Below are positions 1 through 9,220 of a DNA stretch of 64,000 nucleotides, one piece after another (position 1 is the stretch's first letter; every line of letters begins with the position of its first letter). The notes beneath the pieces are model-generated. The model was not told where the DNA came from. It ran no database searches and worked only from the letters and a program-made list of their open reading frames with translations. The position numbers and the translations under genes were made by a program. This DNA is from Vibrio astriarenae (lineage in GTDB: Bacteria; Pseudomonadota; Gammaproteobacteria; Enterobacterales; Vibrionaceae). The DNA lies in contig NZ_CP047476.1 of assembly GCF_010587385.1 (NCBI RefSeq), forward strand, positions 1,302,001 through 1,366,000, written 5' to 3'.

Positions 1-750
1 TACTTGCCCGACAGAGTCATCACCCATGGCGGTTATTACTGCCAAAATATTGTCGGCACTAAAATCTAAAATAGGGTTCACGAACATACCTGCACCTAGT
101 GCGGCATCTCCGTATTGAATACCAAAATTTTCCAGGAAAGAATGTGATACTTCAGCAATAGAAAGCTTAACGTTAACCTGCTTAGTAACAGCAACTTCAA
201 TACGGTTGATCACGCCAGAAAATTCCTTTCTAACCATAAAGTCAATATCTCGGTCATGATCTGAATTCCCATCAGCACTTATCCAGACTGTTTTTCGCTC
301 CTTTGCCTCTCTAGCAAGTAACTCACCAACGAGGCTATGTATTCCATCTTTTTCAGCCTCAGTAGCTACTGTCCCTGATAATACAATTTGATCCCCAAGG
401 TTATACATTGCAACATCTGATTGAGGATAATGTAGTTTTACCGTTTGTAGAATATGGTCATAACTCTTATTCGTTATAACTTTTCTACTTAATATAGTCT
501 TGTTGTTTTCATCGAAGACCAAAAGTGAAGTTGAACCTGTCGCCTTACCAAAAACAATGACTCGATTCTTATCCATTACCTGATAATCCGCTATTGCAGG
601 GTTTGCAATAAAGACTGAACCGATATCCTGAGAGGTAAATAAGCTTTTTGCCTCTCCTTCCATGATATTAAGCAAACGTTGTGCAGAGGCAGGTATCGTC
701 AATACGATAGATAAAACCCCAACACAAAATGCCGTAAACCAACGACTCAT
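1..750 (-). CDS. rcpA: Tad pilus outer-membrane secretin RcpA/CpaC (partial, 3' end outside window)
   Basis: The reading frame runs from an ATG at 750 off the left edge, giving the first 250 residues with no stop. Residues 1-23 form a signal peptide ending PASAQ. It is followed by the small N-terminal secretin domain (about 25-95), a BON-like region (about 95-170) and the beginning of the secretin domain (from about 200, around the motif VNVKLSIAEVS). Such proteins form the outer-membrane channel through which Flp pili leave the cell. The gene lies 10 nt after rcpC in a run of same-strand genes flp-tadV-rcpC-rcpA, the usual order of a Tad locus; the remaining tad genes should follow beyond position 1. 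Identity is secure from context and domain order; the exact symbol (rcpA or cpaC) depends on naming convention. Confidence 0.88.
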   Translation of the reverse strand, partial: MSRWFTAFCVGVLSIVLTIPASAQRLLNIMEGEAKSLFTSQDIGSVFIANPAIADYQVMDKNRVIVFGKATGSTSLLVFDENNKTILSRKVITNKSYDHILQTVKLHYPQSDVAMYNLGDQIVLSGTVATEAEKDGIHSLVGELLAREAKERKTVWISADGNSDHDRDIDFMVRKEFSGVINRIEVAVTKQVNVKLSIAEVSHSFLENFGIQYGDAALGAGMFVNPILDFSADNILAVITAMGDDSVGQV

Positions 751-760
751 AGTGTCATCC

Positions 761-1546
761 TTATTTCACTGTTACTTTATTGGCGCGGAATTCTTTTATA
801 GCTTTGAAATTTGGTAAGACATCACCGGCATTTGAGCTAAGATCATTCAAAGAGTAATTACCTATCGACTTATGGACTTCTATTTGTGCGATCTTTTTAG
901 CTATTGTCAATTGTGCGACTTGTTTTCGAGTAAGCTCTAAAATCAGGTGATTATTGATACTCTGGGTGGTGTTACTTGACCCACTATTGGAAGATTGTTC
1001 TTTCTTTACTTGTAGAACTTTAATCCCTGTTAGGATTGGTTCGATAGATATTTGAGTGTTGCTATAACCTTCAGAAGGTTGAGTAATTGCCAACACATCT
1101 ATTTTCGTACCATAGTCGATCAACCCACCAACGACTGTTTCTGGATTTACCTTGATAGCATAAGGAACATGGTTAGAAGAAATTATTGCATCAATGTAGC
1201 CCGGCTGTTCTGGAGACAAAATCGCATCCTGTAATAGAATGCTATCGGCTTTGTTAGCAGTGCGATAAACAGAACCAGCAGGAGTTGCGATACTTAAATC
1301 GCCAAAAATTCCAAGCTTTTCGGCTTCATCACTAGACAGTCGGCGCAGCTCAAAGTCTCTTCTTGAGACGTAATCACCCGATTTAACATCATTAATAAAA
1401 AAGTAAACATGATAAAATATCGGCTTGTCTTCAACTATGTGTTGTATTTTTGAAAGATGTTCTTTTTTGGTAGGGTTTAGTACACCATAAAGACCAACAG
1501 ATATCGCTAAGAAAGCAAAAATCATTAACAATTTCGTACGCATCAT
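761..1546 (-). CDS. rcpC: Flp pilus assembly protein RcpC/CpaB
   Basis: This is a 261-residue protein with one N-terminal membrane segment (about residues 6-23) and a SAF-like domain (about 45-125, including SRRDFELRRL), the arrangement of RcpC/CpaB proteins. These sit in the periplasm and work with the RcpA secretin in Tad pilus assembly. Two ATGs are adjacent at 1546 and 1543; an AAGGA ribosome site overlaps the stop of the preceding gene tadV, so translation is probably coupled. The C-terminal half carries a serine/asparagine-rich stretch (about 185-200). The assignment follows from domain content and position between the prepilin peptidase and the secretin. Confidence 0.87.
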   Translation of the reverse strand: MMRTKLLMIFAFLAISVGLYGVLNPTKKEHLSKIQHIVEDKPIFYHVYFFINDVKSGDYVSRRDFELRRLSSDEAEKLGIFGDLSIATPAGSVYRTANKADSILLQDAILSPEQPGYIDAIISSNHVPYAIKVNPETVVGGLIDYGTKIDVLAITQPSEGYSNTQISIEPILTGIKVLQVKKEQSSNSGSSNTTQSINNHLILELTRKQVAQLTIAKKIAQIEVHKSIGNYSLNDLSSNAGDVLPNFKAIKEFRANKVTVK

Positions 1547-1552
1547 AAATCC

Positions 1553-1981
1553 TTATAGTGATGCTGCAGATCCAACTAAAAAGCCCGAAACAATTGCAAC
1601 GCCATAGGGCAACCCGTGAGTTTCCAGCCAGTCTTTTTTACTAAATCCATAAAGAAAACAGAGCAAAGCTACGCAACCGCCTAAAATTCCCATCAAGCAT
1701 ATTGTCGATAGCATGTATTCAGTATTTACTCCTGGGAGAAATGCAAGAATTAACTTAAGATCTCCACCTGCTATTATATTGGCAGCATACAAAAAGGAGA
1801 AAAACACACCAGATGCAATGTAATATGAAATCTCACTAGAGGAATCAAATAAAGACCATGAAATCAGGAAAACCAATAGAACTAATTTGTTGGAAATATA
1901 GCGCCATTTAATATCCATCATACATATGGAAACACCCAAAAAGGCCAGTATTAACCAGCCTTGAAATGGTTCTAAACTCAA
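1553..1981 (-). CDS. tadV: Prepilin peptidase TadV/CpaA (A24 family)
   Basis: This short (142-residue) polytopic membrane protein carries the two aspartates of A24 prepilin peptidases: one in CMMDIKWRYISN near residue 23 and one in AGGDLKL near residue 74. These enzymes remove the leader of Flp prepilin at the inner membrane. At 142 residues it is the small TadV/CpaA form, without the methyltransferase domain of PilD. It lies 2 nt after flp and its stop overlaps the ribosome site of rcpC. This gene is expected to process the Flp pilin encoded just upstream. Confidence 0.88.
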   Translation of the reverse strand: MSLEPFQGWLILAFLGVSICMMDIKWRYISNKLVLLVFLISWSLFDSSSEISYYIASGVFFSFLYAANIIAGGDLKLILAFLPGVNTEYMLSTICLMGILGGCVALLCFLYGFSKKDWLETHGLPYGVAIVSGFLVGSAASL

Positions 1982-1983
1982 TA

Positions 1984-2205
1984 CTATGCGCCACTTACCG
2001 GTGTTTCAGCAGAAGTTATATTGGTTGATATTTGGTCCACCGCACCTGTAAGTGCTTCGCTAATTCCACCATCATTGAACATCGCCAAAACAATCGCAGA
2101 AATAGCAACACCAATAATCGCATATTCAATCGCAGTAACACCACGCTCGTCATTCTTTAGGTCTTGTAGCGCAACTTGTGCCTTAACAAACATCTTCGTA
2201 AGCAT
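1984..2205 (-). CDS. flp: Flp/Fap-type major pilin subunit
   Basis: The 73-residue product has a short positively charged leader followed by GVTAIEYAIIG and a hydrophobic segment. This is the Flp prepilin pattern, with cleavage expected at the G before VTAIEY and the conserved E-Y pair after it. I chose the ATG at 2205 because a GGAG sits 6 nt upstream; the in-frame ATG at 2217 overlaps that GGAG and lacks a site of its own. It is the first gene of the Tad operon and would be strongly expressed as the structural subunit. Small Flp proteins polymerise into bundled adhesive pili used in surface attachment. Confidence 0.9.
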   Translation of the reverse strand: MLTKMFVKAQVALQDLKNDERGVTAIEYAIIGVAISAIVLAMFNDGGISEALTGAVDQISTNITSAETPVSGA

Positions 2206-2535
2206 TTTTAGCTCCATCTAAAATAAAAAATTTCAATTTTGGGAAAAGTATTTTTAAAACTTTGGTCGTATGGCGACCTCAGCGAAATATGCTACTGACA
2301 AAAGTTTGACGATGCAAAAATATTACTTTGTTTTTTTTAAAAGAAAAATAACAACAAAAAAACAACTGGTGATAGTTAAATCATTTAATGTTGCTAATTT
2401 GTTTGATCGCAATCACTTACTGTAGAGTTATTACTCCACTAGTTTTGTAAGGTTATCAATAGTGAGGAGTGAATTAGTGCGTGCAATCAAAGAAATGGAA
2501 TTCCACAAGAAAACACAAAGATGCTACAGAGATCA
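2206..2535. other. AT-rich upstream region of the flp operon
   Basis: This is non-coding and strongly AT-rich, with A/T runs around 2325-2360. It must hold the flp promoter (leftward), but I could not single out a convincing -35/-10 pair or a sigma-54 site. No small gene is evident. Confidence 0.5.
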
Positions 2536-2562
2536 CAAAAAGGGGGCGTACATCACGCCCCC
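2536..2562 (-). terminator. Intrinsic terminator of the rhlE-like gene
   Basis: On the minus strand an 8-bp perfect stem GGGGGCGT/ACGCCCCC (plus-strand 2542-2562) with a 5-nt loop is followed directly by TTTTTG. It lies about 50 nt after the stop of the helicase gene. Confidence 0.85.
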
Positions 2563-2612
2563 GAATGGAAAATAGCAAAAAGTTATTTTTCGTAAATAAA
2601 TGTAAAATGCAT

Positions 2613-3857
2613 TTATCGACGCTTTGACTGAATACCTAAGCGCGCTTTAAGCGCTTTCTTTTGAGCAGACTTACTCAACCTCTTGTTTGGTCGCTCTGGA
2701 TTGACCTCGGATTGAGGTTGAGGCTCATAACCCGCCAGCCATTCTTGCGGTAAGCGAGTGTCTAGCAGTCTCTCAATAGCATCCACAAGGCGTTGCTCGT
2801 CATGACTCATCAAAGACACTGCGAGTCCTTTTTGCCCAGCACGCCCCGTGCGACCAATTCGGTGTACGTAGTCTTCTGCCTTAAACGGCATATCAAAGTT
2901 GACAACTTGCTCTAATTGCGGGATATCAAGGCCTCTCGCTGCGACATCAGTAGCAATCAGCGCACGCACCTTGCCTACTTTAAAGTCGTCTAACGCACGT
3001 TGGCGCGCCCCTTGGCTTTTGTCACCATTGATCGATACTGCCTCAATACCATCTAATTTGAGCTCTTTGGCCAACGCATCACTGCCTTGTTTCGTTTTGG
3101 TAAACACCAAAACCTGCTGCCAATTTCTTGACCCAATTAAGAAAGAGAGCAACTCATGTTTACGCGATTTATCCACGGGATAAACGATCTGCTCCACTAA
3201 ATCAGTAGTGGTATTCGCTGGGGACACTTCAACTTCAATCGGTGCATCAAGCAGACGGTAAGCAAAATTCTTAATACCTTTGTGGAAAGTGGCAGAAAAC
3301 AGTAGTGTTTGACGAGGCTGATCACCTAACGTGCGCAGGACTCTTTGAATATCTGGTTTAAAGCCCATGTCGAGCATTCGGTCAGCTTCATCGAGAACAA
3401 AGTGACTGATCGATTTTAGATTCAAATTTTTGCAGTAGAGATGGTCTAAAAGACGACCTGGTGTCGCGACAACAATGTCGCATCCTTTACGCAGTTTATT
3501 CGTCTGGACATTAATACTCGTGCCACCATACAGCGAAACTGTGACAAGCGATGTGGTTTGGGAAAGCGCTTGAATGCTCTCGAGCACTTGCTGTGCGAGC
3601 TCTCGAGTTGGCACCAATACCAACGCTCTTGGCTGTCTAGCCTCTTCAAGAACGCCTTGACACTCAAGTAGCTTGTTAAGAATGGGCAAAGCAAACGCTG
3701 CTGTTTTACCTGTTCCCGTCTGAGCGGCTGCTAAAACATCTTTACCAGCTAAAACCTCCGGAATCGCTTGCTGTTGAACCTCGGTTGGTACCGTGAAGTT
3801 CAATGACTCCAACTGTTTAACCAAAATGGGATTTAAGCCTAGCTCGGTAAATTTCAT
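2613..3857 (-). CDS. rhlE: DEAD-box ATP-dependent RNA helicase, RhlE type
   Basis: The 414-residue protein carries all helicase motifs in order: Q motif region (FTELGLNPILVKQL), motif I AQTGTGKT, PTRELA, DEAD, SAT and HRIGRTGRAG, then a short basic tail ending in KSKRR-like residues. It unwinds short RNA duplexes in ribosome assembly or RNA decay. I place the start at the ATG at 3857 (MKFTEL), as in RhlE homologues; the frame stays open further upstream but the extra residues look non-native. RhlE and similar helicases are hard to separate from motifs alone, so the symbol is less sure than the family. A second, divergent DEAD-box gene lies at 38958-40211. Confidence 0.85.
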   Translation of the reverse strand: MKFTELGLNPILVKQLESLNFTVPTEVQQQAIPEVLAGKDVLAAAQTGTGKTAAFALPILNKLLECQGVLEEARQPRALVLVPTRELAQQVLESIQALSQTTSLVTVSLYGGTSINVQTNKLRKGCDIVVATPGRLLDHLYCKNLNLKSISHFVLDEADRMLDMGFKPDIQRVLRTLGDQPRQTLLFSATFHKGIKNFAYRLLDAPIEVEVSPANTTTDLVEQIVYPVDKSRKHELLSFLIGSRNWQQVLVFTKTKQGSDALAKELKLDGIEAVSINGDKSQGARQRALDDFKVGKVRALIATDVAARGLDIPQLEQVVNFDMPFKAEDYVHRIGRTGRAGQKGLAVSLMSHDEQRLVDAIERLLDTRLPQEWLAGYEPQPQSEVNPERPNKRLSKSAQKKALKARLGIQSKRR

Positions 3858-4212
3858 CTCAACACATCTCAAAAAGCACAAAGGGCGCGAATTGTAGCAA
3901 AACCGAGCCCTTTCTCCCAAATATTAAACGTCAACCCCGTTACAGGACTTAGCTAACACGGAAACGCCACCACTCGTTTTTTTGATGTTTCTTCCATAAC
4001 CTTGCAGACTGAGTTGATTTTGCAATTTAATCTTAGAAGATGAGTGCAAATTTGGCGGGTAGCAACGATGCCATTCAATGACTTTGTGATGCGGCTTGTA
4101 TTGTTGACGAATTAATCCAAGTTAAGATTGATTAACAGCCCCTCGTTTTCAGAAACATCTTCTACACTTATATCAAGCCAAGAAAAACAGTCAGTTAAGA
4201 GGACATAGGTTA
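3858..4212. other. Intergenic region between divergent helicase and lipoprotein genes
   Basis: These 355 bp separate two divergently read genes and must contain both promoters. I see no conserved gene, RNA or strong inverted repeat. An AGAGGA ribosome site at about 4198-4203 serves the lipoprotein gene. Confidence 0.45.
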
Positions 4213-4473
4213 ATGAACGTAAAAATGATATTGATGGGAATTGGTCTAAGTGCGCTCGTCAGTGGTTGTGCTGATGTCCAAGAGAAATACGATGTTGGTG
4301 AATACACCGCTGTGTCCAATCCTGCTTCTGTTTACTGTGTTGAACAAGAGGGCGAGTTGGTTATGGTTACAGAGGCAGGCAAGCGCGTAACGTATTGCAA
4401 ACTCTCTGATGATGAGATGGTGGAGCAGTGGGAATATTTCCGCGAAAACCATAAAGAAGAAAAAGAGATGTAA
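4213..4473 (+). CDS. Small DUF333-type lipoprotein
   Basis: This is an 86-residue product with a lipoprotein signal (lipobox LVSGC, Cys at residue 19) and one DUF333-like domain: NPASVYCVEQEGEL followed by a second conserved cysteine in VTYCKLSDDEMVEQW. Such proteins are small periplasm-facing lipoproteins annotated as putative hemolysin or DUF333; their function is not established. The start is supported by AGAGGA about 9 nt upstream. It is monocistronic, ending at a terminator shared with torS. The highly charged C-terminus (HKEEKEM) is typical of these short proteins. Confidence 0.8.
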   Translation: MNVKMILMGIGLSALVSGCADVQEKYDVGEYTAVSNPASVYCVEQEGELVMVTEAGKRVTYCKLSDDEMVEQWEYFRENHKEEKEM

Positions 4474-4495
4474 CGACGATTGATCGATTACATAC

Positions 4496-4520
4496 AAAGG
4501 GGCCTGACGGCCCCTTTGTA
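4496..4520. terminator. Shared terminator between convergent genes
   Basis: A 9-bp perfect stem AAAGGGGCC/GGCCCCTTT with a TGAC loop (4496-4517) lies between the lipoprotein gene and the convergent torS stop. The U-tracts are short on both sides (GTATTTT rightward, GTATG leftward), so it should work mainly rightward. Confidence 0.7.
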
Positions 4521-4522
4521 TT

Positions 4523-7429
4523 TTATGGTTGCCCATCAATCCACATTTGCAGTGATTCAACCGCATCTTGGCGAGCTTTATAGAGCGTTGCACTGCTCGC
4601 GCGATATTCAGCTGATGCTAAAGGGGACTTTTCAATAGCAAGACATAGCTGAACCAATCGTGTTAAACCTAAACTCGCCGCCGACCCTTTGAGTCTGTGC
4701 GCTAGGCTAGCTGTCTCTCTATCCTTTCCATCCGCTAAAGCGTCCATCTCATGCAGGGTCTCTTGACTAGTGGAAGCAAATAGCTCGATCAGTTGCTGCA
4801 CCTTTGCTCTGCCTAATACCTCATAGTCTTTGGCTAGGGTCTCGATATCCAATTTGCTACTCGTATCTGCTACCGCTGTCGATTCAGGCTCAGAGATTGC
4901 GGGTTTCGAGGTGACAAACACTTCCTCCCCCATTACAGATGCTATTGCGTTATGCAGTTTCCGTTTCTCTATCGGCTTGCCAACAAACCCATCAAAACCA
5001 GCAGCTAGGTATTCAGTCACTTCCTCTTCAAAGACATGTGCTGATACCGCCAGAATCGGCATTGTTTTGAGTTTTTGCTCTTTTGCCCACTGAAGCAACT
5101 CAACACCAGTACCATCAGGTAGGTTGATATCAAATAGGGCTAGGTCAAACCGTGACGACGCCAGAAGCGCTCGCGCTTGATGGCTATCTTTTGCCATTTG
5201 ATAGCTATGACCAAGTTTGACCAAAAAGCCTTGAGCCACCAGCTGGTTGACTGGGTTATCTTCAACCAACAATATGTGATAACTCTCTGATTCCGAACTG
5301 GTACTTGGGTAGCTTTGACACTGCTGCAACGCTTGTTGAGAAGCCTTAGGCAAAGACAAGGCAAAAGCGAACTGTGCTCCTTGTCCCTCTTCAGAAGCCA
5401 GTTCAATTTGGCTTCCCATCGCTTGAACGAGTTTTTGACATATCGCTAAGCCGAGGCCTGTTCCACCTATCTTGGACTGCCCTGACTTAGACTGGCTAAA
5501 CGGATCAAAAAGGTGCGCTTGTTCATCAGCTCTGATCCCTACTCCAGAGTCTGAAACCTCGAAGCGAAGGGACGTTTCGTCTTCTACATCCAAGCTGATA
5601 TACAAGTCAATATACCCATGCTCAGTAAACTTAACGGCATTGCTAATCAAGTTGCTGAGCACTTGGTGTAGGCGTACTGAATCTCCTTGCCAATAACGCC
5701 CTACATCAGATTCAATCTGCGCACTAAGCTGTAGACCTTTATGCTCAGCCTGCGCTTGAAACAACCCAATGACATCCTCGACAAGCTGCTTCAAATCAAA
5801 AGCGCGAGATTGCAGAGAGAAGTGTCCCGCCTCTATTTTGGAGTAATCCAATACGTCGTTGAGTACTGTCAGCAAACTGCTACCACTTCGGTTAATCACC
5901 TCTACATACTGCGCTTGCTGGGGTGATAACTCTCCCTCGCGTAGCAACTGAGTTGTCCCCAATACACCATTCAAAGGCGTGCGTATTTCATGACTCATGG
6001 TTGCGAGGAAAGCAGATTTCGCTTTGTTGGCCGATTCGGCCTCTTGACGTGCTCGGGCGTGATTCACGACCTCACTGTTCAAGCGCTCATTACTCTGTTG
6101 CAACTGATGAGTTCGCTCAAACACTAAGTCTTCTAGCTGCGATTTGTGCTGCTCTAATGCACCTCGCGCCGCCGCTTCTTTCTCTACCAAAACAGACAAA
6201 GCTTTAGACGTGTCGCGCGCTTTGTTGATCGCCTTACCCATTTGTGATAGCTCATCACTCCCCGAAGTTGGGACATCATCGGGGTATTGTCCATCTGATA
6301 TGGCAGCTAGAGAGCTGGAGTAACGGTCAAGACGTTGAATTACCGACACATAGACCAGCTTCCAGATAATAAAGCCGACAATGATTAGGCCCAAAATACC
6401 GAGAACGGCCAGAGTCAAACGTGCTTGCTCTAGAGTCTGCTTTAAATCGACAACAGAATCTGTGGTCACTTGATTCGACTCATCCACCAGCTGGCTGACC
6501 GTCTGGTTCAGAGCGGCAAATTGTTCAAGCGCGTTAGACAAGAATGTCTGCGATTGTGCGCTGTTTGACTCTCTTTGAGCGATCAGTTCGAATACGATCT
6601 GTTTCGCTTGCAAGTCATCAATAATACTCACCATTTGTTGATGTCTCGTCGGATCTTCAACGGCAGAAACACGTCGCTGCATTATCGTGAGATTATCATT
6701 ATATGAGTGACGAATATCTGCAATCCGCTGAGCATCAGTGGCTGAACGCAGTTCTTCTATTTGATTGAGTATTTGAAAGGCGAGCAGGTGCAGCTCATGT
6801 AATCGGTCGCTAAGATCTAGATCGACTTCAACTAGGTTATCCAGTGCGTTGTACACCTCTTCTTGGTCACTCGAGTTCACCAAACCGTATATTTGCGTCA
6901 CATTGGCAACAGCAACCGTACTGGTATTCAATACTTGGGTTCTCGTTAGCCCCTCTAGCTCTCGGCCCACTTCTCTCATCAACAGTAGACGCTGATGAAT
7001 GTCTTCAGACAGTAATAGTCGTTTTTCAACTGCTATTCCCAAATTAGCCAGTGTATCAATGATGCTCTCGACATTAACCTCAAGCTGATTAAGAAGTTCG
7101 GTATCAAAAGAGTCCGCTCCCAGCGCACGGATATGGTTTAGAAGAGATTCCAACTTGGTAAAGAGCTGCTGCCCAGCTTGTTGACGCTCCAGTTCAGTTT
7201 GTGCGTTGGCCAATAACTGGACTGAAGAAACCATTCTTGCACTTAGCTCGGCAACTTGTCGCGCTTCAATCATTGAAGGAATCGCTTTCGTCACGACATT
7301 GCGCTCTGTTTTTGACACTAAACTAAAACCAACAACCCCGATCGAAGCAGAAGCGAGTACGAGCAGTGCCATCGCAGCAAACGCCATCAACAGCCGACCA
7401 CCGATGCTGTGGGTATTGAACATGCTCAT
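4523..7429 (-). CDS. torS: Hybrid sensor kinase TorS (TMAO response)
   Basis: The protein has 968 residues: membrane segment about 11-33, large helical periplasmic domain about 40-335, second membrane segment about 339-361, HAMP about 361-413, coiled coil, HisKA with H480 in TMSHEIRTPLNG, ATPase with N box (N594), DSGVGI and GGTGLGLAIC, a receiver with D767 (LALFDINLP), and an HPt domain with H911 (AHRLKGSAASLG). This is the full TorS phosphorelay. TorS senses trimethylamine N-oxide through TorT and signals to TorR. torT is divergent, 182 bp away, which supports the call. No torR, torC or torA gene is in the window, so the output genes lie elsewhere. Confidence 0.85.
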   Translation of the reverse strand: MSMFNTHSIGGRLLMAFAAMALLVLASASIGVVGFSLVSKTERNVVTKAIPSMIEARQVAELSARMVSSVQLLANAQTELERQQAGQQLFTKLESLLNHIRALGADSFDTELLNQLEVNVESIIDTLANLGIAVEKRLLLSEDIHQRLLLMREVGRELEGLTRTQVLNTSTVAVANVTQIYGLVNSSDQEEVYNALDNLVEVDLDLSDRLHELHLLAFQILNQIEELRSATDAQRIADIRHSYNDNLTIMQRRVSAVEDPTRHQQMVSIIDDLQAKQIVFELIAQRESNSAQSQTFLSNALEQFAALNQTVSQLVDESNQVTTDSVVDLKQTLEQARLTLAVLGILGLIIVGFIIWKLVYVSVIQRLDRYSSSLAAISDGQYPDDVPTSGSDELSQMGKAINKARDTSKALSVLVEKEAAARGALEQHKSQLEDLVFERTHQLQQSNERLNSEVVNHARARQEAESANKAKSAFLATMSHEIRTPLNGVLGTTQLLREGELSPQQAQYVEVINRSGSSLLTVLNDVLDYSKIEAGHFSLQSRAFDLKQLVEDVIGLFQAQAEHKGLQLSAQIESDVGRYWQGDSVRLHQVLSNLISNAVKFTEHGYIDLYISLDVEDETSLRFEVSDSGVGIRADEQAHLFDPFSQSKSGQSKIGGTGLGLAICQKLVQAMGSQIELASEEGQGAQFAFALSLPKASQQALQQCQSYPSTSSESESYHILLVEDNPVNQLVAQGFLVKLGHSYQMAKDSHQARALLASSRFDLALFDINLPDGTGVELLQWAKEQKLKTMPILAVSAHVFEEEVTEYLAAGFDGFVGKPIEKRKLHNAIASVMGEEVFVTSKPAISEPESTAVADTSSKLDIETLAKDYEVLGRAKVQQLIELFASTSQETLHEMDALADGKDRETASLAHRLKGSAASLGLTRLVQLCLAIEKSPLASAEYRASSATLYKARQDAVESLQMWIDGQP

Positions 7430-7611
7430 ATCAATCGTTTACCTAATGGTCGAAAAATCAACAAAATAGCCTCTATAAAACCCTATTTCACAGTAACCTT
7501 ATCCCTCTAAAGGATAATCCTTATCGGTTTCGCCTCGAATCACTATCATTAAGAGAAGGAATTGGTATGCTTTTACTATGGTTATTCACTGTTGATTAAT
7601 GTAACACGTTT

Positions 7612-8613
7612 ATGCTGACAAGTTTGCTCTCATCCAACCTGACAACAAAACTAGGGTTACTCGTCTCCATTTTAGGAGTGAGTGCTAATGTCTGGGGGCA
7701 GTCGACAAAACTGTGCGCGGTATATCCGCACCTCAAGGACTCCTATTGGTTATCGGTCAATTACGGCATGGTGGATGAAGCTCGGAAACAACAAGTTACC
7801 TTGCGCGTGTTCGAATCTGGCAGTTATGACAATATCGAAAAACAACAAGAACAACTTATCGCCTGCCGCGAGTGGGGGGCAGATGCGATATTACTCGGTT
7901 CCGTATCTCCTACCGCTTACCAACATGATCTGCAGCAACTAACGTACGATATTCCCGTGTTTGCCGTCGTCAACTACCTAGAATTAGATAGTGACAACCA
8001 ACCAATACTCAAATCGACCATCGGGGTTGATTGGCATGGCATGGGCTTTCTCTCCGGCCAGTTTTTAGCGCAGCAGGCAGAAAAGCAGCCTCAGCCAATC
8101 AAAGTTGCTCTGCTGCCTGGGCCCAAATCGAGTGGTGGTACCAAGCCTGTACTTCAGGGCTTTTATGACGCGATACAGCACCAAGATGTTGAGATTATTG
8201 CCACTTACTGGGGGGATAATGACAAAGAACTCCAGCGTAACCTGATCCAGAAACTGCTAGAGAAGTACGACGAGATCGACTACATCTACGGTAGTGCCGT
8301 TGCTATTGAAGCCGCCATTAGCGAGCTTCGAGGCAAGCAATATAGCGACATAGGATTAATCGCTACCTATTTAAGTCATGGGGTCTATCGAGGACTAGTT
8401 AGAAACAAGGTTGAATTTGCTCCAACCGATCACATGGTGCGGCAAGGTCGAGCTTCTATACGCCAAGCGATTTCGTATCTGAATGATGGCAGTATTGATC
8501 ACTCAATTCCTATCAGTATTCAGGGGCTTACACCTCATAAACTGAGTAGTTTTCAGCAGGAGGAGTCTCTTTCTCCATCAGAGTATCGACCGACTTTTTT
8601 CTCAACTCCTTGA
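7612..8613 (+). CDS. torT: Periplasmic TMAO-binding protein TorT
   Basis: This 333-residue periplasmic binding protein has a signal peptide (about residues 1-30, ending near SANVWG) and a type I periplasmic-binding fold. It shows TorT-like landmarks: CAVYPHLKDSYWLSVNYG, the LPGPKSSGGT segment, YWGDNDKELQRNLIQ and SHGVYRGL. TorT binds TMAO and presents it to the TorS periplasmic domain. It is transcribed divergently from torS, unlike the co-directional pairs known in enterobacteria. No strong ribosome site precedes the ATG at 7612, so the exact start is less certain. LuxP, in this same window, is a related binding protein for another kinase. Confidence 0.85.
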   Translation: MLTSLLSSNLTTKLGLLVSILGVSANVWGQSTKLCAVYPHLKDSYWLSVNYGMVDEARKQQVTLRVFESGSYDNIEKQQEQLIACREWGADAILLGSVSPTAYQHDLQQLTYDIPVFAVVNYLELDSDNQPILKSTIGVDWHGMGFLSGQFLAQQAEKQPQPIKVALLPGPKSSGGTKPVLQGFYDAIQHQDVEIIATYWGDNDKELQRNLIQKLLEKYDEIDYIYGSAVAIEAAISELRGKQYSDIGLIATYLSHGVYRGLVRNKVEFAPTDHMVRQGRASIRQAISYLNDGSIDHSIPISIQGLTPHKLSSFQQEESLSPSEYRPTFFSTP

Positions 8614-8709
8614 TCTTCGTACGTGGATAACGAAATATAGCTAATGAAAATGTCACTCGCTTTGCGCATAATCGAAAATAGATAGAAATCATTTAGGATA
8701 CATTGCTAC

Positions 8710-9165
8710 ATGGAAAAAACGACTCGCACCATGCCTGCTCACAAACACATCGCACTTGTGGCACATGACAACTACAAACCGGAACTATTACGTTGGGTAC
8801 AAGAGCAAAAAGAGAAGCTGCAAGGGCACTTTCTTTATGCGACCGGCACAACAGGCCACATGCTAAGTAAAGAAACAGGACTGGCGATCAAGAGCTTTAT
8901 CAGCGGTCCAATGGGAGGTGACCAACAGCTCGGTGCATTGATTTCAGAAGGCAAAATTGACATGCTAATCTTCTTCTGGGACCCACTTAATGCCGTACCT
9001 CATGACCCTGATGTGAAAGCGCTACTGCGTATTGCGAGTGTATGGAACATTCCAGTAGCCACCAACCGCGCATCAGCAAACTTCATGGTGTCCTCAAACC
9101 TGCTCAAATCTGAAGTCGTTATCGAGATCCCAGATTACGAGAAGTACTTAGCCGATCGTACCTAA
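8710..9165 (+). CDS. mgsA: Methylglyoxal synthase MgsA
   Basis: The 151-residue enzyme converts dihydroxyacetone phosphate to methylglyoxal and phosphate, a bypass of lower glycolysis used when phosphorylated sugars accumulate. It shows the family signatures: [10 protein letters not shown] (phosphate-binding start), [14 protein letters not shown] with the catalytic aspartate, FFWDPL, and ATNRASANF. Length matches the family. It is a single gene followed by its own terminator, which overlaps the end of helD on the opposite strand. Confidence 0.96.
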   Translation: MEKTTRTMPAHKHIALVAHDNYKPELLRWVQEQKEKLQGHFLYATGTTGHMLSKETGLAIKSFISGPMGGDQQLGALISEGKIDMLIFFWDPLNAVPHDPDVKALLRIASVWNIPVATNRASANFMVSSNLLKSEVVIEIPDYEKYLADRT

Positions 9166-9194
9166 CACGCGCAACTGATAAAGATACGACAATG

Positions 9195-9220
9195 AGCCGA
9201 GCCTTATGCTCGGCTTTCTA
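9195..9220 (+). terminator. mgsA terminator overlapping the helD stop
   Basis: An 8-bp stem AGCCGAGC/GCTCGGCT with loop CTTAT (9195-9215) is followed by TTTCTATT. The loop contains the helD stop codon on the opposite strand. No U-tract exists leftward, so it serves mgsA. Confidence 0.75.

Noticed and set aside
3858..3920. N-terminal extension of the RhlE-like helicase
   Set aside because: The upstream in-frame codons are Cys/Arg-rich and unlike RhlE; MKFTEL is the usual start.
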